From contig CP099420.1 of NCBI GenBank assembly GCA_024114885.1, positions 124,001-188,000 on the forward strand: a stretch of DNA of 64,000 nt, given 5' to 3'. Of this stretch, positions 20,480 through 33,700 are shown one piece after another (position 1 is the first letter of the stretch; every line of letters begins with the position of its first letter). The position numbers and the translations under genes are program-made. The notes under the pieces were generated by a model. That model was not told the origin of the DNA. It saw only the letters and a program-made list of their open reading frames with translations, and searched no databases. Source of the DNA: Septoria linicola (taxonomy: Eukaryota > Ascomycota > Dothideomycetes > Mycosphaerellales > Mycosphaerellaceae).

Positions 20480-22771
20480 CTACCCGATCTCCCAAAACTC
20501 CAACATTGCAGGCTTATTGTGAGTTGCAGCAAGAATCTGGGGAATACTGACAACCAACTTGTTCGCAGCATCATACCCCAGCAGAATCCTACCGAACCCA
20601 TTCTCCGTATTCGAATTCCTCCAATTCATGAACATTTGATAAGTCTTTAGCACAGAAGGTGCGAGTTGGGAATCCTTCACCATGGCGGCTGCGGCGGATT
20701 TGTATCCTTTCGAACCGGCACTGGCGTCATATGCGGGTTCGTTGGCCTCGGCGCTGCTGAAGAAGATTTTGTATTTGCCGTCTGCAGTGTGCTCGTTCTG
20801 GATTTGTAGCGACGTTGGTTAGAAAGATGCAACAACAAAAATATGCCAGCAGTGTTTGACGAACCGGTTTCTTGAAGCCCTGGACAATGGTTTGTAGAGT
20901 GGTGAACTTGGGATTCTTGTGGCCGACGTTCTGGCCGCTGAAGATGTATACCGATGCTCGCACAAATCGATAGAATTCTGCACGAACAGTGGTATCTGAT
21001 CCGTGGTGTGGGACCTGCAAGTGGCTGTTGGAATGCGCAATCACTTACAAGACGGACGAGCTTACATACCTTCAGGACGTCAACGTATATCGAAGGAGGA
21101 TCCAATTGCTGCGAAATTCCCAGCGTCCACGAAGAAATCGTGTCTCTGATGTCGCAAGACTGGTCGTACGCATCGCCCGTGAAGAGCGCCTGAAAGGTCA
21201 CGGCACCGTGCTCTCTTGTGAACATCGACACGATGGAGCCTCGGTTAGTCACAACGTTATTCTTCTCGGCTCTCTTATCCTTGACTGAAGTCCCTCCTAC
21301 TACCCAGTTGTGTTTGAAGATTAAGCGCAATACATCATCGTGGCAATGTCTGCTTGGACCCACGAAGCGGAGCCACCCATCACCAAGCTTCGTGCGAGAT
21401 TGGATGTTCGCGAAGACCTCTGCATTGTTCTGGTAATCTAATAGTAGGTTGTTAGCATTGCCATAAGGATAGTGGAAAATCTACGCACCTGATACAGGCA
21501 CAATTCTTTTCAAATTGAGACTACCTTTCACCAGGTCGAACACATCTTCGAGTTTGTTAGACGATTCGACCCCGAGCAGGTGGACTCCACCGGGTCCGTG
21601 GGGTTGTACGGAAAGTGGCGAACGTATGGCGCTGCTTCGCAATGCCATGCTGGAGTGGAAAGATTGAGTAGTATCAACAACGTCATGCTGCAAGGGAAGA
21701 GCGAAAGCATGAATCGGCTTAGATTGCGAGGGGAGGGACTTCAACTTCCATTGATTGTCGAGCTTTTCATTAAGGTCGAAATTCTTGGATGCCTTGAGGA
21801 AGTGCTCCTTTGTCGGGTTGATCTGTACTTTGGTCCTGAAAATTAGTGTCAGTACGAGATTTTTCGTCAAGCATCTTGCTTTATGTGCCAGCCTCCGAGA
21901 CCAAGAAATCGACAGCACCTACCAATTCCGCGTCGCATCCGTAATCAGCATTTGAACAGACACTTTCATTCGGCCGTCTTTGGGCCCTATCTTGGACTTC
22001 CTCGGAAAGTCCCAAGTTGGACAACTCAGGGAGGCGGTAAGATCAGCTGCGGTTCTAGATTCTTCACATTCCTTCCAGTATGGCTCATTCTTCTTGTCAG
22101 CATATCTGAACTTCCATTGCAGCACACAGCGATACTTCAAGCCCTTGAGCGATTCTGCCATCCTTTCCAGGGCCGGACAAGAAAAAGCGAGAGAGACTTC
22201 CAGAAGCCTCCGTGGCTCCCTGGGGTCCGAAATAGCTTCATCTTTGATCGAAATTGAAGGTATCTGAGTACACACCCCGGACAGACTGGGAAATGCGATC
22301 TCCGCCTCTTTGAGAAAGTAGGGCTTTGGCTTAAGAAAGTCGGCGGCGCTGCCAATGTGATCTTCGTCAATGTGAGTGATCTGGCACGTCAGCGCGAACG
22401 ACTACAAAAGATATAGTCAAAGTAGTACACACTATGACTTTGCGCACCGGAGGCTTGGTTGTAAGATCCGCCTTGTTTGTAGGCGAATCTGGAAACTTCA
22501 CCTTGCTGCAAACGGTGTTCAGGGCATTGAGCACTTTGGCGCCTTCGGGTACATCTATCACGGTCCTAGTCCAAGTTCCAGGTTTGTAAGAGCCGTCGCC
22601 TTCCAAAGACAGGCCAGCAAAGTCGACCACATTGCAGTCACCAGATCCTGAGTCAATGATTGTGATCTGGGCGAGCGGCTAGAGTGCGGTTAGCGGCAGT
22701 GGTCTTGCATATGGAGCGTTTCATACCGTCTGGACGTTTGCAGGGAAAGCGATGTCCTTGGTAGAGGGCAT
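20480..22771 (-). CDS. ComEC-like metallo-beta-lactamase-fold protein
   Basis: Seven exons read right to left: 22771-22727, 22678-22448, 22401-21923, 21835-21489, 21437-21070, 21014-20865 and 20797-20480. They give 645 residues in one frame with GT-AG borders throughout. MBL-fold signatures appear in order: an N-terminal strand ITIIDSGSGDCNVVDF (about 19-34), THIDEDHIG (His102-x-Asp104-x-Asp106-His107, the HxDxDH form of ComEC/Rec2-type proteins), NRGSIVSMF then LFTGDA (Asp456), and VPHHGSD (His493-His494). About 300 residues lie between the first metal motif and the second half, much longer than a minimal MBL domain. No signal peptide or membrane segment is seen, so a soluble hydrolase is likely; the substrate is unknown. 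Its start faces that of the giant protein gene 519 bp away. Confidence 0.85.
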
Positions 22772-23290
22772 TTCGTGGGTTCTGACGATGCTGAAGCCGC
22801 TTGACTACTCTACTGCAAATGAGTGTAAAAGCAGGCATGGAAGAAGCGCTGCTGGTGCTTCTTGCGATTTCGGAAGTGTGAGGTAGCGCCATGTTTACGC
22901 CAGCAAGCCTCGACACCTGTACGGCCTGTGGCGCTGTGGTCACATCGTGAGGAGCTCGCGCAGTAGTTCGTTGATGTTCAGGATGTGCTCCGGTGTGGCT
23001 GGAAGGCCAAGCGAAGTCTAACCGTATTCGGTAAGGCCTTTCGCCTAACCCCCCTTAAGTTCCAACCTCGGCTCTACATGCCAATGCATTGCACATGGTG
23101 GCTTGGGAGGTGTAGGCCAGACCTTCTGAAGAGCAGTGATTCAGCCAGCCATGGTCACGACGTACATGGAGCACTCAGGCGGGGCCACGATGGCGCGTGT
23201 CCAGCGCTGTAAGAAGGAGGCTTTATCGTGCAGGTCGCCATCTTTTGCCCTCCGCTGCCCACTGTCCACGCAGTACGCCCGCCTTTCGAG
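22772..23290. promoter_or_regulatory. Divergent promoter region, MBL-fold gene / giant protein gene
   Basis: 519 bp between two divergent starts. If the pair is a functional unit, both promoters lie here. No motif I can defend. Confidence 0.45.
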
Positions 23291-26200
23291 ATGAGCGGCA
23301 ATACAGACGACACCGTCGACTTGATTGACGAGCCTGATGTCTTCGATAAGACTGACGTTGACAGTGTCGAAAAGGCCTTGAACTCCTTGTGGACGCAAAG
23401 TCATGACCACTTGGGCATCGGCTCTTCATCCGGAACATCCCTGTCATACAGGTAGTAGACCTGGCATCATGCACGAGAGAACGCTGTGCTGAGCACTTTG
23501 CAGCGTCAATGCCAACGTCACTGTCTCTGTCGACACTGACTGGGTCATTTTCGACCAGTTCACCTTGACAAATATTACGCTCCAGGCTTACATGGCAAAG
23601 ATGTCTTCATCCCCAGGTATACGATACACACCGTCACTTGCAAATCACAGCTGACATGAAACAGCTGTGGTTGGAATATCGCTCACGGCCGAGGCGCAGA
23701 TTAATGAAGTAAATCTCTCCATAACTGCCGCCATGCCCAGAATGGTGAAAGGTGAAGATGCAGATCTTGTTTTGGATGTCAAGGTCACCAGTGACCTGGG
23801 ATCGATCTCGCCAGCCGAAATGATCACATATTTTACCAACAACGGCACGGACATCTCTGCAGGTGCGCTCGAATAAAGCTTCCATTCGGCGTGGCTATGG
23901 CTAACTGAAACAGTCACAAGAAATTTGGATGGCCCACTCGGCAACCAGGTCGACGAAGATGATGCAGACACTGGACTCGTATGCGTATTCCAACTCGTGA
24001 TCCAAAGAAATGGCAGTGACGGTAAATACTGGCTCAGGCATTTCTCCTTCTCTGTGGAGGATTTTGTGCATTGGCCTATCATACCCGGTCGGCTGGACGT
24101 TCAAAATGTGTTCCTTGGCCTTGGATTATCACGAACCTCACAAAAGGATGGATTTGAAGTTGAAGCCAGCGTAAGAGGACGACTACTCGTGGCCAACCAC
24201 GCATATCTTGGCGTCGCAGGAACTTTAGCCCTGGCTCGAGAATCGAAAGTTACCCTCACTGTATCTGCGGAGACGTTATCGGGAGCGACTGCCCGGGATC
24301 TTATCGAGACTGTGATTGACAGCAAAGGCGCAGACCAGGCTATCGGCGCAGTAGCTTCTCCTCCCAGCCTCGTCTATCCATCAGATGTCGACTCAGCGGC
24401 CTTTGCTGCTCAACTTGTGCTCTTGCGGGACAAAGCCACGCAGACATGGAAGGTCTTTTCCATGGCAGTACATCTAGAACTCTGGGGTCTTCCATGGCAG
24501 CCTGTCAGCGGCGTACCTATATGGCTGGAACAGATCTGGTTCGGTTTAGACATGTTGCGTGGTGTCCAAAACGAATGGACTTATTCGGGCCAAGCTGGCG
24601 GGTTACTGCACCTTGGAGGTGCTGATTTCGTGGCCATGATCCACTACGATTCCAAAGAAAAGATCACGACTGTCCGCGGCCAGATTCTGAGAGATAGCAT
24701 GGCTTCGCTTTCTCAGGTAGCCAAGGATCCTTTGGTGAATCCGAGTACTCCTGGTGTGGAGCATGATCTCGTGGCCGCTGCAACCTCCTCGCCAGCTCCA
24801 CTGAGCTCACCGATCGAGATGTCAATGATCGAATTTGATTCGAGTGAGCTGGACAAGCACTGCACACTCGAGTTCTCTGAAACGGGCCTCACGCGTATGA
24901 CGCTGTCGCTGGATTTTGCCTCCGAGTGGAACCTCGGTGATAGGCTGTTGATGGCAGACCTCGGACTGTATTTCTCCATTGAGGATCCGTTGGCCAAGAT
25001 GGGCTCGAAGCCAGAAATCGCTGGCTACATTCACGGCATGGTCACCTTGACGAACAAAGTGCAGCTGAATGCATTTGTGCTGGGCGTGTCCAAAGCCAAT
25101 GCATCTGTATTTCGGGCAGTACTTTCGATCGAGTATGATCCAAGAGCGTCCCTCGGACAGACTCCGCGAGATGTCCTCTACGACTCCTCAACCTTTGCCT
25201 TCTCGAACATCACTAGCACTGGATGGGTCATGCCGTCATCGGCACCCAGCGACCTATCGCCTGAAGGTGCCTTGACATCTATGGAAGCGCGCTTGTCTGT
25301 CGGAGTTTTACAGCTACCAGACCCAGCAGACTCCAAGAGGTAAGTCAGACTTTGTTCAGCATTCTTCAGAGTTTCGAGATCACTCACCATTTCCTTTGCA
25401 GGTTCGTCACCTCAGTCACGGACGTAGCTGTGACACTGCAGTCTCTTTCCGGCTGGATGGTCTTCGAAGGCTTGATCACAGCTCAGGTGCAGCTCTCTTG
25501 TCTGGTCCAACCAGAGTCTGCTGACGGCAAGCGGCCACTGACCTATTTGTTCCTGATATCGGGCTCAGTTACATCACCGGCCACAACTGTCACAACGACC
25601 AGGTACGCCCTTCATGTTTCCGCAGCCCTACGAAAGGCTGCAGACTCTGCTTCGATGATAGAGGCCACCGTCACGGCCACGCAATCAGGAAACGAAACAT
25701 CGTCTGCTGCCCCTGACCACTTCTTGCAAATGCAAGCGTTCGGCGGCTATGCATACAAACCAGCAGGTACCCCCGAAGCTTCCCTAGTGCCAATCGATTA
25801 TCCCACTTCACCAACGCAGCTCATGGCCGATGCAAAAGCTTCCTGCAGCATCAAAGCCTCTCAAACAGCGGGAGAGACCACGTTCTCGCTCAAGGAGATT
25901 ACCTTCTCTCTTACTGCAGACCTGTCACGGCCGGGTAAGGAGTGGATCATAATGGCCGACAGCCTGGCTGTCACACAAGCAAACCTGAGCTTGCGTATGA
26001 CAAATCCTCGCGACCGTCAAAAGCGGGTCGTCACATTCATCGCATCAGCTACCACTCGCATTGGCAAAGCCGTGCCGGGGAAATATACAATGGTCAATGC
26101 AACGTTCATAGCACATACCGCCCCGTCGGGAAGCATGCTGCAAGTCGTTGTGACTTCTGGCGGACTGAAGCAGATTCTGACCACCATGCTGGGTAGCTCC

Positions 26201-29200
26201 ACCGACTATTCGAATGCTATCGATGGTTCTCCGTTAACGCTGGATAATGCTGAGTTCGTGGCGAACATGATTTTAGCAAAGGATTCCGGCACTGGAGCGT
26301 ACCGTCTCAAACAGTTTTCGGTGGTCATGAAGACTAAGCTGGCGTGGAGTCTTGGGCCCGTCACCGTAACTGATCTTGCCTTGTCCGCAACCTATACAGA
26401 CTGGGATGCTAGCCACAAGGCCAGCAAGTTTGAGTTCACTGGGAATGCATTACTTGGCGATTTAGTATGCTCAGTCGCGCTGGTAAAGGAAACAGATGGG
26501 GCGTTGAGTGTGACAGCAGTGGCTGGATCCATTTCTCCTAACAAGCTGCTTTTGCAGACCTCTAGTAAGGAATTCAAGGATTTCGAGACGCCATCCTTGC
26601 CGGAAGAGTCCGGGCTTGAGTCCTATCAAAGCGGAGTCGCTGGTGGCGTGCGCCTCGTCTTTCCCAAGATGAATAACTCCTGGAAGCTAGATCAAGTCCA
26701 CTTCATGATCGTCAGTAGAAACACGAAGTGGAATATACGCGGGGACTACCTCACCTTTACGGGACTTGAGCTAGGCATTCAAGTAAAGAACATCGCTACT
26801 AGCAAGACTTCACTCTCAGCCTACCTGAATGCGAGTCTGGAATTCCTGGTGTTAAGGGGATCGGGAGCAAGGCAAACCATCACCTGGAGAATGGAGGCAA
26901 CTCTGCATGAACTCACGGGATCAGCCAAGCTAGAGACATGCAACTTGCCTCAACTTGCTTATACACTAACCGCAGGGTACCTGGAACTCTCGGAATTGTG
27001 CAGTGGAGCCTCGTGGCCTAGCGTGCTACCGGATAAAATCACATTGGTGGTCAATTGGGACGCCGGAAAGGGTACCCTCGATGCTATATATCACGATTGG
27101 GCGTTGCCAAGCGTGCTGAAACATTTACTTACTATGCAGCACCCGACCATTCATCTCGACATACACCGAGCCCTGGGCTCGACTTGGGGCGGAGGTGAAT
27201 TGTCAGGAACTGCAAAGGTGCTTGGCGTTCCAGTCACTCTCTCGTATACCCTTCCCGATGGACCTTTCCGTGTCTACGGTATTGACGTGAAGAAGGCTTA
27301 CGAGCTAGCAAAGGAACTTTACAACGCGATCAAGAACTTCGTGGGTGCTGCGGAAGAAGTTGCCGCAATTTGTGCGGAGCTGGCTGAGCTCGCGGAGCTC
27401 GGAGAAGCTGCCGCAGTGGCTGCAATGGTAGCCACAGCTCTTTTTGCGTGCGGTGTGGCTATGGAGACCATTAGTCCAGCGATGCACATGTATTTCCCTG
27501 GCCAGGCATGGAACACTCACACGACAGAGCCGCCGGCAATTGTTTCGACCGACGACCCTTCGAGTAACATCATGTCGCGAAGTACAGACGCCAGACCGTA
27601 TCTGGTTGTCGGTGGAACCGCCATAGCGACCGGCCCTGGTCATGAAAAAGTATGGCTCAGCGTTTACGCCAAGAATGCAGATGGTACTCCTCTGAGTACC
27701 TTCGTATCGTCTGGATTGTCCATAGCCGTGGTGGATGACCAGCAAAAGCACAGCAACATAACCATCTCTTGGGATCACTACCTCAATGGCTTCGTAACTG
27801 GGTTCGCGAGACCAGAAAAAGATCATGGTTTGGTAGTCACTTTTGCCATCGGAGGCGGGACAGTCTTGTCTAGCTCTTTCGCGGTCACTGTTTCAGAAAA
27901 AGCCAGCGCTTTGAGTACGGCCAGTACTCAACTGCAGTGTCCAACACAACCTCCAGACGCAGTGACCTACAACGCAATGATCATCCCGTATGATCAGTAC
28001 GGGAAGCCCCGGTATGGACTTGACGCTGACCAAGCATTTGACGTCGTATGGTCAAGTCCGAACGGCCAGCTGCCCACTCAAGCCATCAAAATCACTCGTC
28101 GCAACGATGGATACATTATTCCGTTCCAATGGACTTCCAGTGATAAGCTCACCCTTTCGGTATTCGCTGCCAAGACAAATAATCACATCGCTGGGTCGCC
28201 GTTCACTTACGATCTGCATCCCAAGCCAGTCAGTCTCGGGCCAGAGGCTGCAGTGTGCACTGCCTCCGGCCCTGGTGTGTCCAATGGAGTGGGAGGTGAG
28301 CTTACTTCCTTTATCATTCAGCTCCGCAGTATTGATCTCAAACCGGTGCATGACATCTCGCTGTGCCGGGCGGTGCTCGCAGTTACGCTGCTTGTGGAAA
28401 CAGACACTCAGCAGCTTGCGGTTGCGTTTGCGGATGGAAGTGCCACAGTACAGTATCAGAGACCCCCTGTTGGCAAGGGGTACTCGATTGAGATGAAGAT
28501 ATCTGGAGCACACATTCACGACTCCCCTTTCAGCCTTCACAGCGACGGGCCGCCAGTCTCACTCTCGGTTCCAAACTCCAGGTTGGAGCTGATGACAATG
28601 GGGGAGTGGGGCGTCCAGAACTATCGATCGTCATCAACCATCGAGGCTGTTTTGACCTGTTTCGGCACAGACGGCAATCTTTTCGGCAGCGCCAGTGACA
28701 AGGACTTCGCGGTCAGAGGAGGAAGAGACATTGTTCTCAGAAAGCTACAAGATAGCGCCCCCAACTATCTCATGCTTTTTCTGAATCCCAGCAGCACCGG
28801 GAAGTTCACTTTCTCTGTCACTGCATCTAACGACGAGAAGATTCACGTCCAAGGATCGCCAGTCACAGTCGAAATCCTGGACAATGCTGTGCCGTGGTCT
28901 GTGTCCTTCGAGGACCAAAACAACAATCAAGATCGGCATGAAGCAGGCTACCAGGGCCCGATTTTCTACGACCAGTATGGTATTGAGCTTGATAACAACA
29001 CCAGATACAATACCAGGTTTGATGCTGTCACGATCAAAGACCATACAAGACTCCTACTTCAAAAGAACGACAGTTCAGTCTGGACCCTACCGCCGCTGGC
29101 CCCCATGGCATTAACAGACGACGACATTTACAGCATCATCAAGTGGAGCATGCCCGGCTGGGGAGGCATCCTAAACAGAGTAGGAGTTGGTTTCCTGAGA

Positions 29201-29950
29201 AGCTCGAGTCTGCCTCCTCCAACAGATTTCACCGTTGATGGATCCTATGCCGTCTGGGAAAATCACGACGACTGGAAAACCGACTCTGTCGTAAGAATCG
29301 TAAGCCGCAGCGGAGGTCCCTACTCTGGCCATAGAATTTACGCCGGGCGGTATTTTGACCGACCGTTCTCCATCAAGCCATCCTCTGGGTACGCCTTTCC
29401 AACATGGCACAAGATGGTCGACAATCATGACGGCACGTATTCGGTGATCTTCAAACATGCTAATTTAACGGACAAGGTCGGTTTCGACGTCATAACTAAG
29501 GATAGTGATGGGAAGGAATACGTGATCCACACGATTACAACCCCGGTTCCCCCTTACGTTGCGCGCCTCGAAGTCGTCGCTCCGGATGACATCAAACTGG
29601 ACCAAAATGCGGCTCTCGAACTAACGGTCTACGACCAGTCTGGAAAGACCGATACTGAGCACGACATGTGGCAATGGGATGGAATCGTGTTTCCAGATCT
29701 AGATCTCGGCGAAGTGTCAAGCGTTGCGACATGCACGTTCCGCAGAGCATTTCTCGGAGCTCGTACGTATCGTCTCGAGTTCAAATTGGACTCGAGTCAT
29801 TTCAAAGGTAAGGATGGGAGTCCTTGAGGCGTTCTTCTGTATTGTCAAGTGTGCTAACGAGGGACAATAGCTGGTCCGTACCTATTTACTGGCACAGTGA
29901 ATGGTAGACAAATCAGTGCTGAGCCCACGAAGTTCGTAGTCAGTGCGTAG
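23291..29950 (+). CDS. Giant modular protein: repeated beta-modules plus Ig/filamin-like repeats
   Basis: Six exons: 23291-23451, 23504-23616, 23665-23862, 23914-25339, 25402-29807 and 29871-29950. They give 2,127 residues; all five junctions keep the frame. No signal peptide: the N-terminus is acidic (MSGNTDDTVDLIDEPDVFDK). Residues about 50-1250 look like a series of related beta-rich units in which a Trp/hydrophobic strand (TQTWKVFSMAVHLELW, GAYRLKQFSVVMKTKLAW, NSWKLDQVHFMIVSRNTKW) is followed by a D/T-L-x-L strand and a G-x-A/L-x-G turn. A helical, Ala/Glu-rich and then hydrophobic segment follows at about 1255-1325 (ELYNAIKNFVGAAEEVAAIC...VAAMVATALFACGVAM). Residues from about 1365 resemble Ig/filamin repeats, with closing motifs such as NNHIAGSPFTY, HIHDSPFSL and HVQGSPVTVEI. 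Family not recognised. It is divergent from the MBL-fold gene. Confidence 0.8.
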
Positions 29951-30077
29951 AAAGGGACGACACTGCCGGCTGAACACCTCGTTGTTCGGGATGGGATAGT
30001 CCGTCTTACTCGCGCAACGCCTTGGGGAGGGAACTAGAGGCACGAGGAAGGTGCCTAGAGAGCACGCTCACAGCTGA

Positions 30078-30398
30078 TCAATTACAACTTCGACCTCTTC
30101 TTCCCAGCTATGCGAAACAAAAGTGCGCGCGGACAAAGAAGCCACTAAACTTGATGCACTTCTGACAGAAGTCAGCACTCTCCGCGACCAACGCCACGAA
30201 GTCGTCACTCAACTTGATCTGGCTCTCGACCACATCGCCGCTCTACAAAACGAAAGCACTTTCTCTCGCGTCTACCGAGCCACATCCCGAACAGTCAAGT
30301 CATACAGGTCGTTAGTTCGGCAAGCTCATCTCCTGACTCTCCAGCTTCAGCATCTCATAAATTCTGGAGTCTCTGAAGGTCTCCACCGCTGCGAGTAG
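30078..30398 (+). pseudogene. Short coiled-coil open frame without ATG
   Basis: Open from 30,078 to a stop at 30,396-30,398, with no ATG in frame. The encoded segment is clearly helical and heptad-like (KLDALLTEVSTLRDQRHEV, LDLALDHIAALQNE), then basic (YRATSRTVKSYRSLVRQ). A possible splice acceptor (TTCCCAG) stands at about 30,104-30,110. It may be the last exon of a lost gene or a gene fragment; it begins only about 130 bp after the giant protein gene. Confidence 0.3.
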
Positions 30399-30725
30399 AG
30401 GCGCTTTGTGGGAATATTATGTATGAGATCATGAGCCTCTTCATGTGGTCAAGCTCCAGATAAGTGAGAACAAGAACGACGAGGAAAGGAAAGGGAGCGC
30501 AGGTACCATTGATGAGTTCTAGAAATGGAGAGATCCATCTCGACGCCAGTCATGTCAAGAGTCTTAGTCTAGGGATTGTCGTTCTTGGTGGAAAGTAGCA
30601 AGTCTGTTAACATCACGAACCGCTTTGCGAATCGTGGATCGAACATGCTCAATAATCTGACAGGCGCGAATCATCTAGGTAGCCTGCGCTGGACGAGGGA
30701 GCATCTATAACACATCTTGACAATC
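30399..30725. other. Intergenic, nothing recognised
   Basis: Sequence downstream of REV3 and of the coiled-coil frame. No gene-like signal. Confidence 0.45.
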
Positions 30726-33700
30726 TCACCATTCCAAATCCTCACGCTGGCTCACCTCCTCTTCCAACGCCTCAAGCACAGTCTCCACACCTCTCTTCGC
30801 CACACGCAGCTGCGTATCAGCTTTGACTCTCGAGTAGAATACTGGACAGTCCCTACTATCACACCTGACCTCCTCATCGAAAGCAATACCAGCACAGCTC
30901 CTGCAAACGTCGTGCATTGAGGTTGCCTTCGCCTCTGCTGCCTGCAGTTTGCGTCGCAGCACCACCAACGTCGAAGAGGTCTTCACATGCCTGCATATTG
31001 AGCAGAGCGGAAGCGGCATCTCCACTGGGACTTCTGGTACTGCGAATCGAGACGTCGGCTTCGGTGGTGTGAGCTTAGTCCGGCATACCAAGCAGAGCGA
31101 CGACCCCATATAGCTTTCCATTGTCTTGCGCATATTCTTTGCACCAGAAGCATTCTCCTGTTGGACGCCGCCAAGTTGCCGGATGCGTTGCACCTTCGGC
31201 AGTTCATCCCACCAGCTCCTCACATTCGCACCTACGAGGTTGAAGATGCGCTCAAGAGGAGGTATGAGGTTCTTGTTGATGTAGTACTCAGCATCCAGCT
31301 CAGCATTCTCGTCACGAATCAGCTGTTCAGGCTCGACACATCTTTCCCACAGTCGTGCACCTGGCGCTCCAGCGATGACCACATAAGGCACACGTTCGCC
31401 ATATTGAGGCTCTTGCCGAGGATCTTTGAGCATCCTGCGTGTGGCAATGAGTGCACCAGGTGGTGGAGGTCCCTTGTCAGCATACGTGCCGAGCTTGACT
31501 TCCTTCGCGAAGCAGAAGTCTTGTACAGAGAATCGACCGGTGAGGATCTTGGTACACTGAGCTTGGAAATAGGATTTGACTTGGCTGAGGTCTGCTGTGC
31601 GGAAGAGCAGTTTGAGCGCTTTCTCTTCCATCTTCTGCTCTGCAGGTGTGCCATCTCGGCGGACTGTTTCGATGCCTTTCGCATCAAAATCTGGTTCCTT
31701 TTGCGATGGACTTTCGTACTTGAATCCAACGTAGCGCTTCTTTGCAAGTAAGACACAGGGATGGTAGACTTTTTCAAACTTCAGCTTGACGGGTCGAGGA
31801 TTCATGTCTGTCACTGCTTTGGCGATCTCATCACCGATTCGAAATGCATCGTCCTTGGTGCGGCCCTTGAGGTAGACGAAAAGCGAGTCAGTGTCGCCGT
31901 ACACCACTTCCGCTCCCCACCGCTCGACAGAGTGGATAAGTGCAATGGCCTTTTCCAAGGTCTCTCGACCTGTCTGAACAATGCTGTCTGCAATCTCCGA
32001 GCACGGCATTCGACCTGAGAAGCTAGCTGAGGTGTAGCCGTACGTGACATTGGCGATCAGCTTGAGCGCGAGCTGCCTGTTGTTCAACAGCTGCTGCAGC
32101 GTCTTGTCGTCTTTGTCGACCTTCATGCCGCTTTTGACCATGACTCTTGTTTCAAGAATCTCGCCCAACATCTTTGCCAGGAGCGACTTGCGCATTTCAG
32201 GCTTGACATACATCATGCCATTTGGAGCAATGTTGAGCTTGTCCTTGGTCAGCTCGAGAAGTCCGGGATGGCGTTTGAAGTCTGCGAAGCCCATTTTGTT
32301 CGTGCCTCGCCAATTTGTGATGCGTCCCAGGCATGTTGAGTAGCAGAGATTGTAAGCGATCATGACACTAGGGTACAGACTTTGGAAGTCAAGTACGAGC
32401 AGAGGACTGCTGTAAAAGGCCGATTGCGGCTCCATGACCAATGGCAGGCATTCCAGTGCATTCTGTGCGCCGACTTGTTTTCTGCTTGGTGATACGAGAA
32501 CAAAAGACTCAGGCTTTGCAATACGAAACATGAGCGATTCGACTTTGAATTGAGACCCACGACTGAAGACCGAGAAGAAGTCTACACCAAGGAGACGTGC
32601 TTGCTCAGACGTCCGGGGAATCAATTCGTTGGCATCCAGTATCTCGAGGTCCAGCTTGGTGCGGGTGACAAGATAGTCGAGGAGCTTTGCAAAGTCTCGC
32701 GGTCTGTCACTCTTGTACCAACGAGTGAGCGTAGCGTATGTGTAGTGGGGTATCCGACGATGAAGCAGATGGAACACGACATTCTCCATCGTATACTGTA
32801 GCAGGTTGAGCTCGGATCGCATTGCCCGCCAGATGTTGATCGTATGCCTGCCAGTGATACTGACTGTGGAGGTGTGCGTGAACCCCCATCGGTCGGCATC
32901 CTTGCCAAAACGACCTTTGGAGTGAGACTTCATCCTGGAAAATTCGTCCGGCAAGTTGAACTCGTACTGCAATCGGGCCCGCTCGATCAAGTAACCCCAG
33001 CTGTTGTTGTGCACCTCATAACCAGTCAGGATGTCGATGTCGAATTCTCGTACGATATCGACCATTCTGTTGATGAGGTCAAGCTCGTTGTCTTCGCTGT
33101 CGATTTGTACGTCGTTGCCAACAACTTTCCGAATCTTGGCAGGCAAGTCCTCATCGTCCTTGATCAGCACCAAGATCCCGAGCTTGGTCTGCTCGTCCAT
33201 CTGCTCGTCTACGATGCACCAAACGACCAAGTTTACCTCATCTCGTTCTGGATCGGGAGCAAGGTCGGCGCGGCTATTCACATGCACTTCGAGGCTCATG
33301 GTACTCATGTAGCCGGTCTCGTGTTGCACACTTGTGCTTGCTTTGTGTTGCGAGTACTTGAACCCGTGTTTGTTGCGCTGCGTTGGGCCTTCAATCTGTG
33401 ACAGTTCTGGTGGCGGTTTGTTCTTGCGCTTGAGCTGTGACGCTGCAGGAGGGCCATCGACATCAAGAATGTCGAGCTCATCAGGTTCAAGTGGCTTCTG
33501 AGTCTTCATCCACTCTTCTACCTCGCAGAACGATGGTGGCGTTCTCGTGATCTCCCAAACCTTGAGCGAGCATTGCCACCTTCGGCGATTCAGCGCGAAT
33601 TCTGCGTCGACCTTGCTCTGGCGTTCAGGTTGCCCAACCAGTCCGGACTTTTCGAACACTGGCAGGTATGGGAGCGTAGTACTTTCGAGGCGGAATTCCT

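Noticed and set aside
20677..21363. Single 228-codon frame as a separate gene inside the MBL locus
   Set aside because: Its beginning is the fifth exon of the MBL-fold gene and its remainder reads through introns in the wrong frame.
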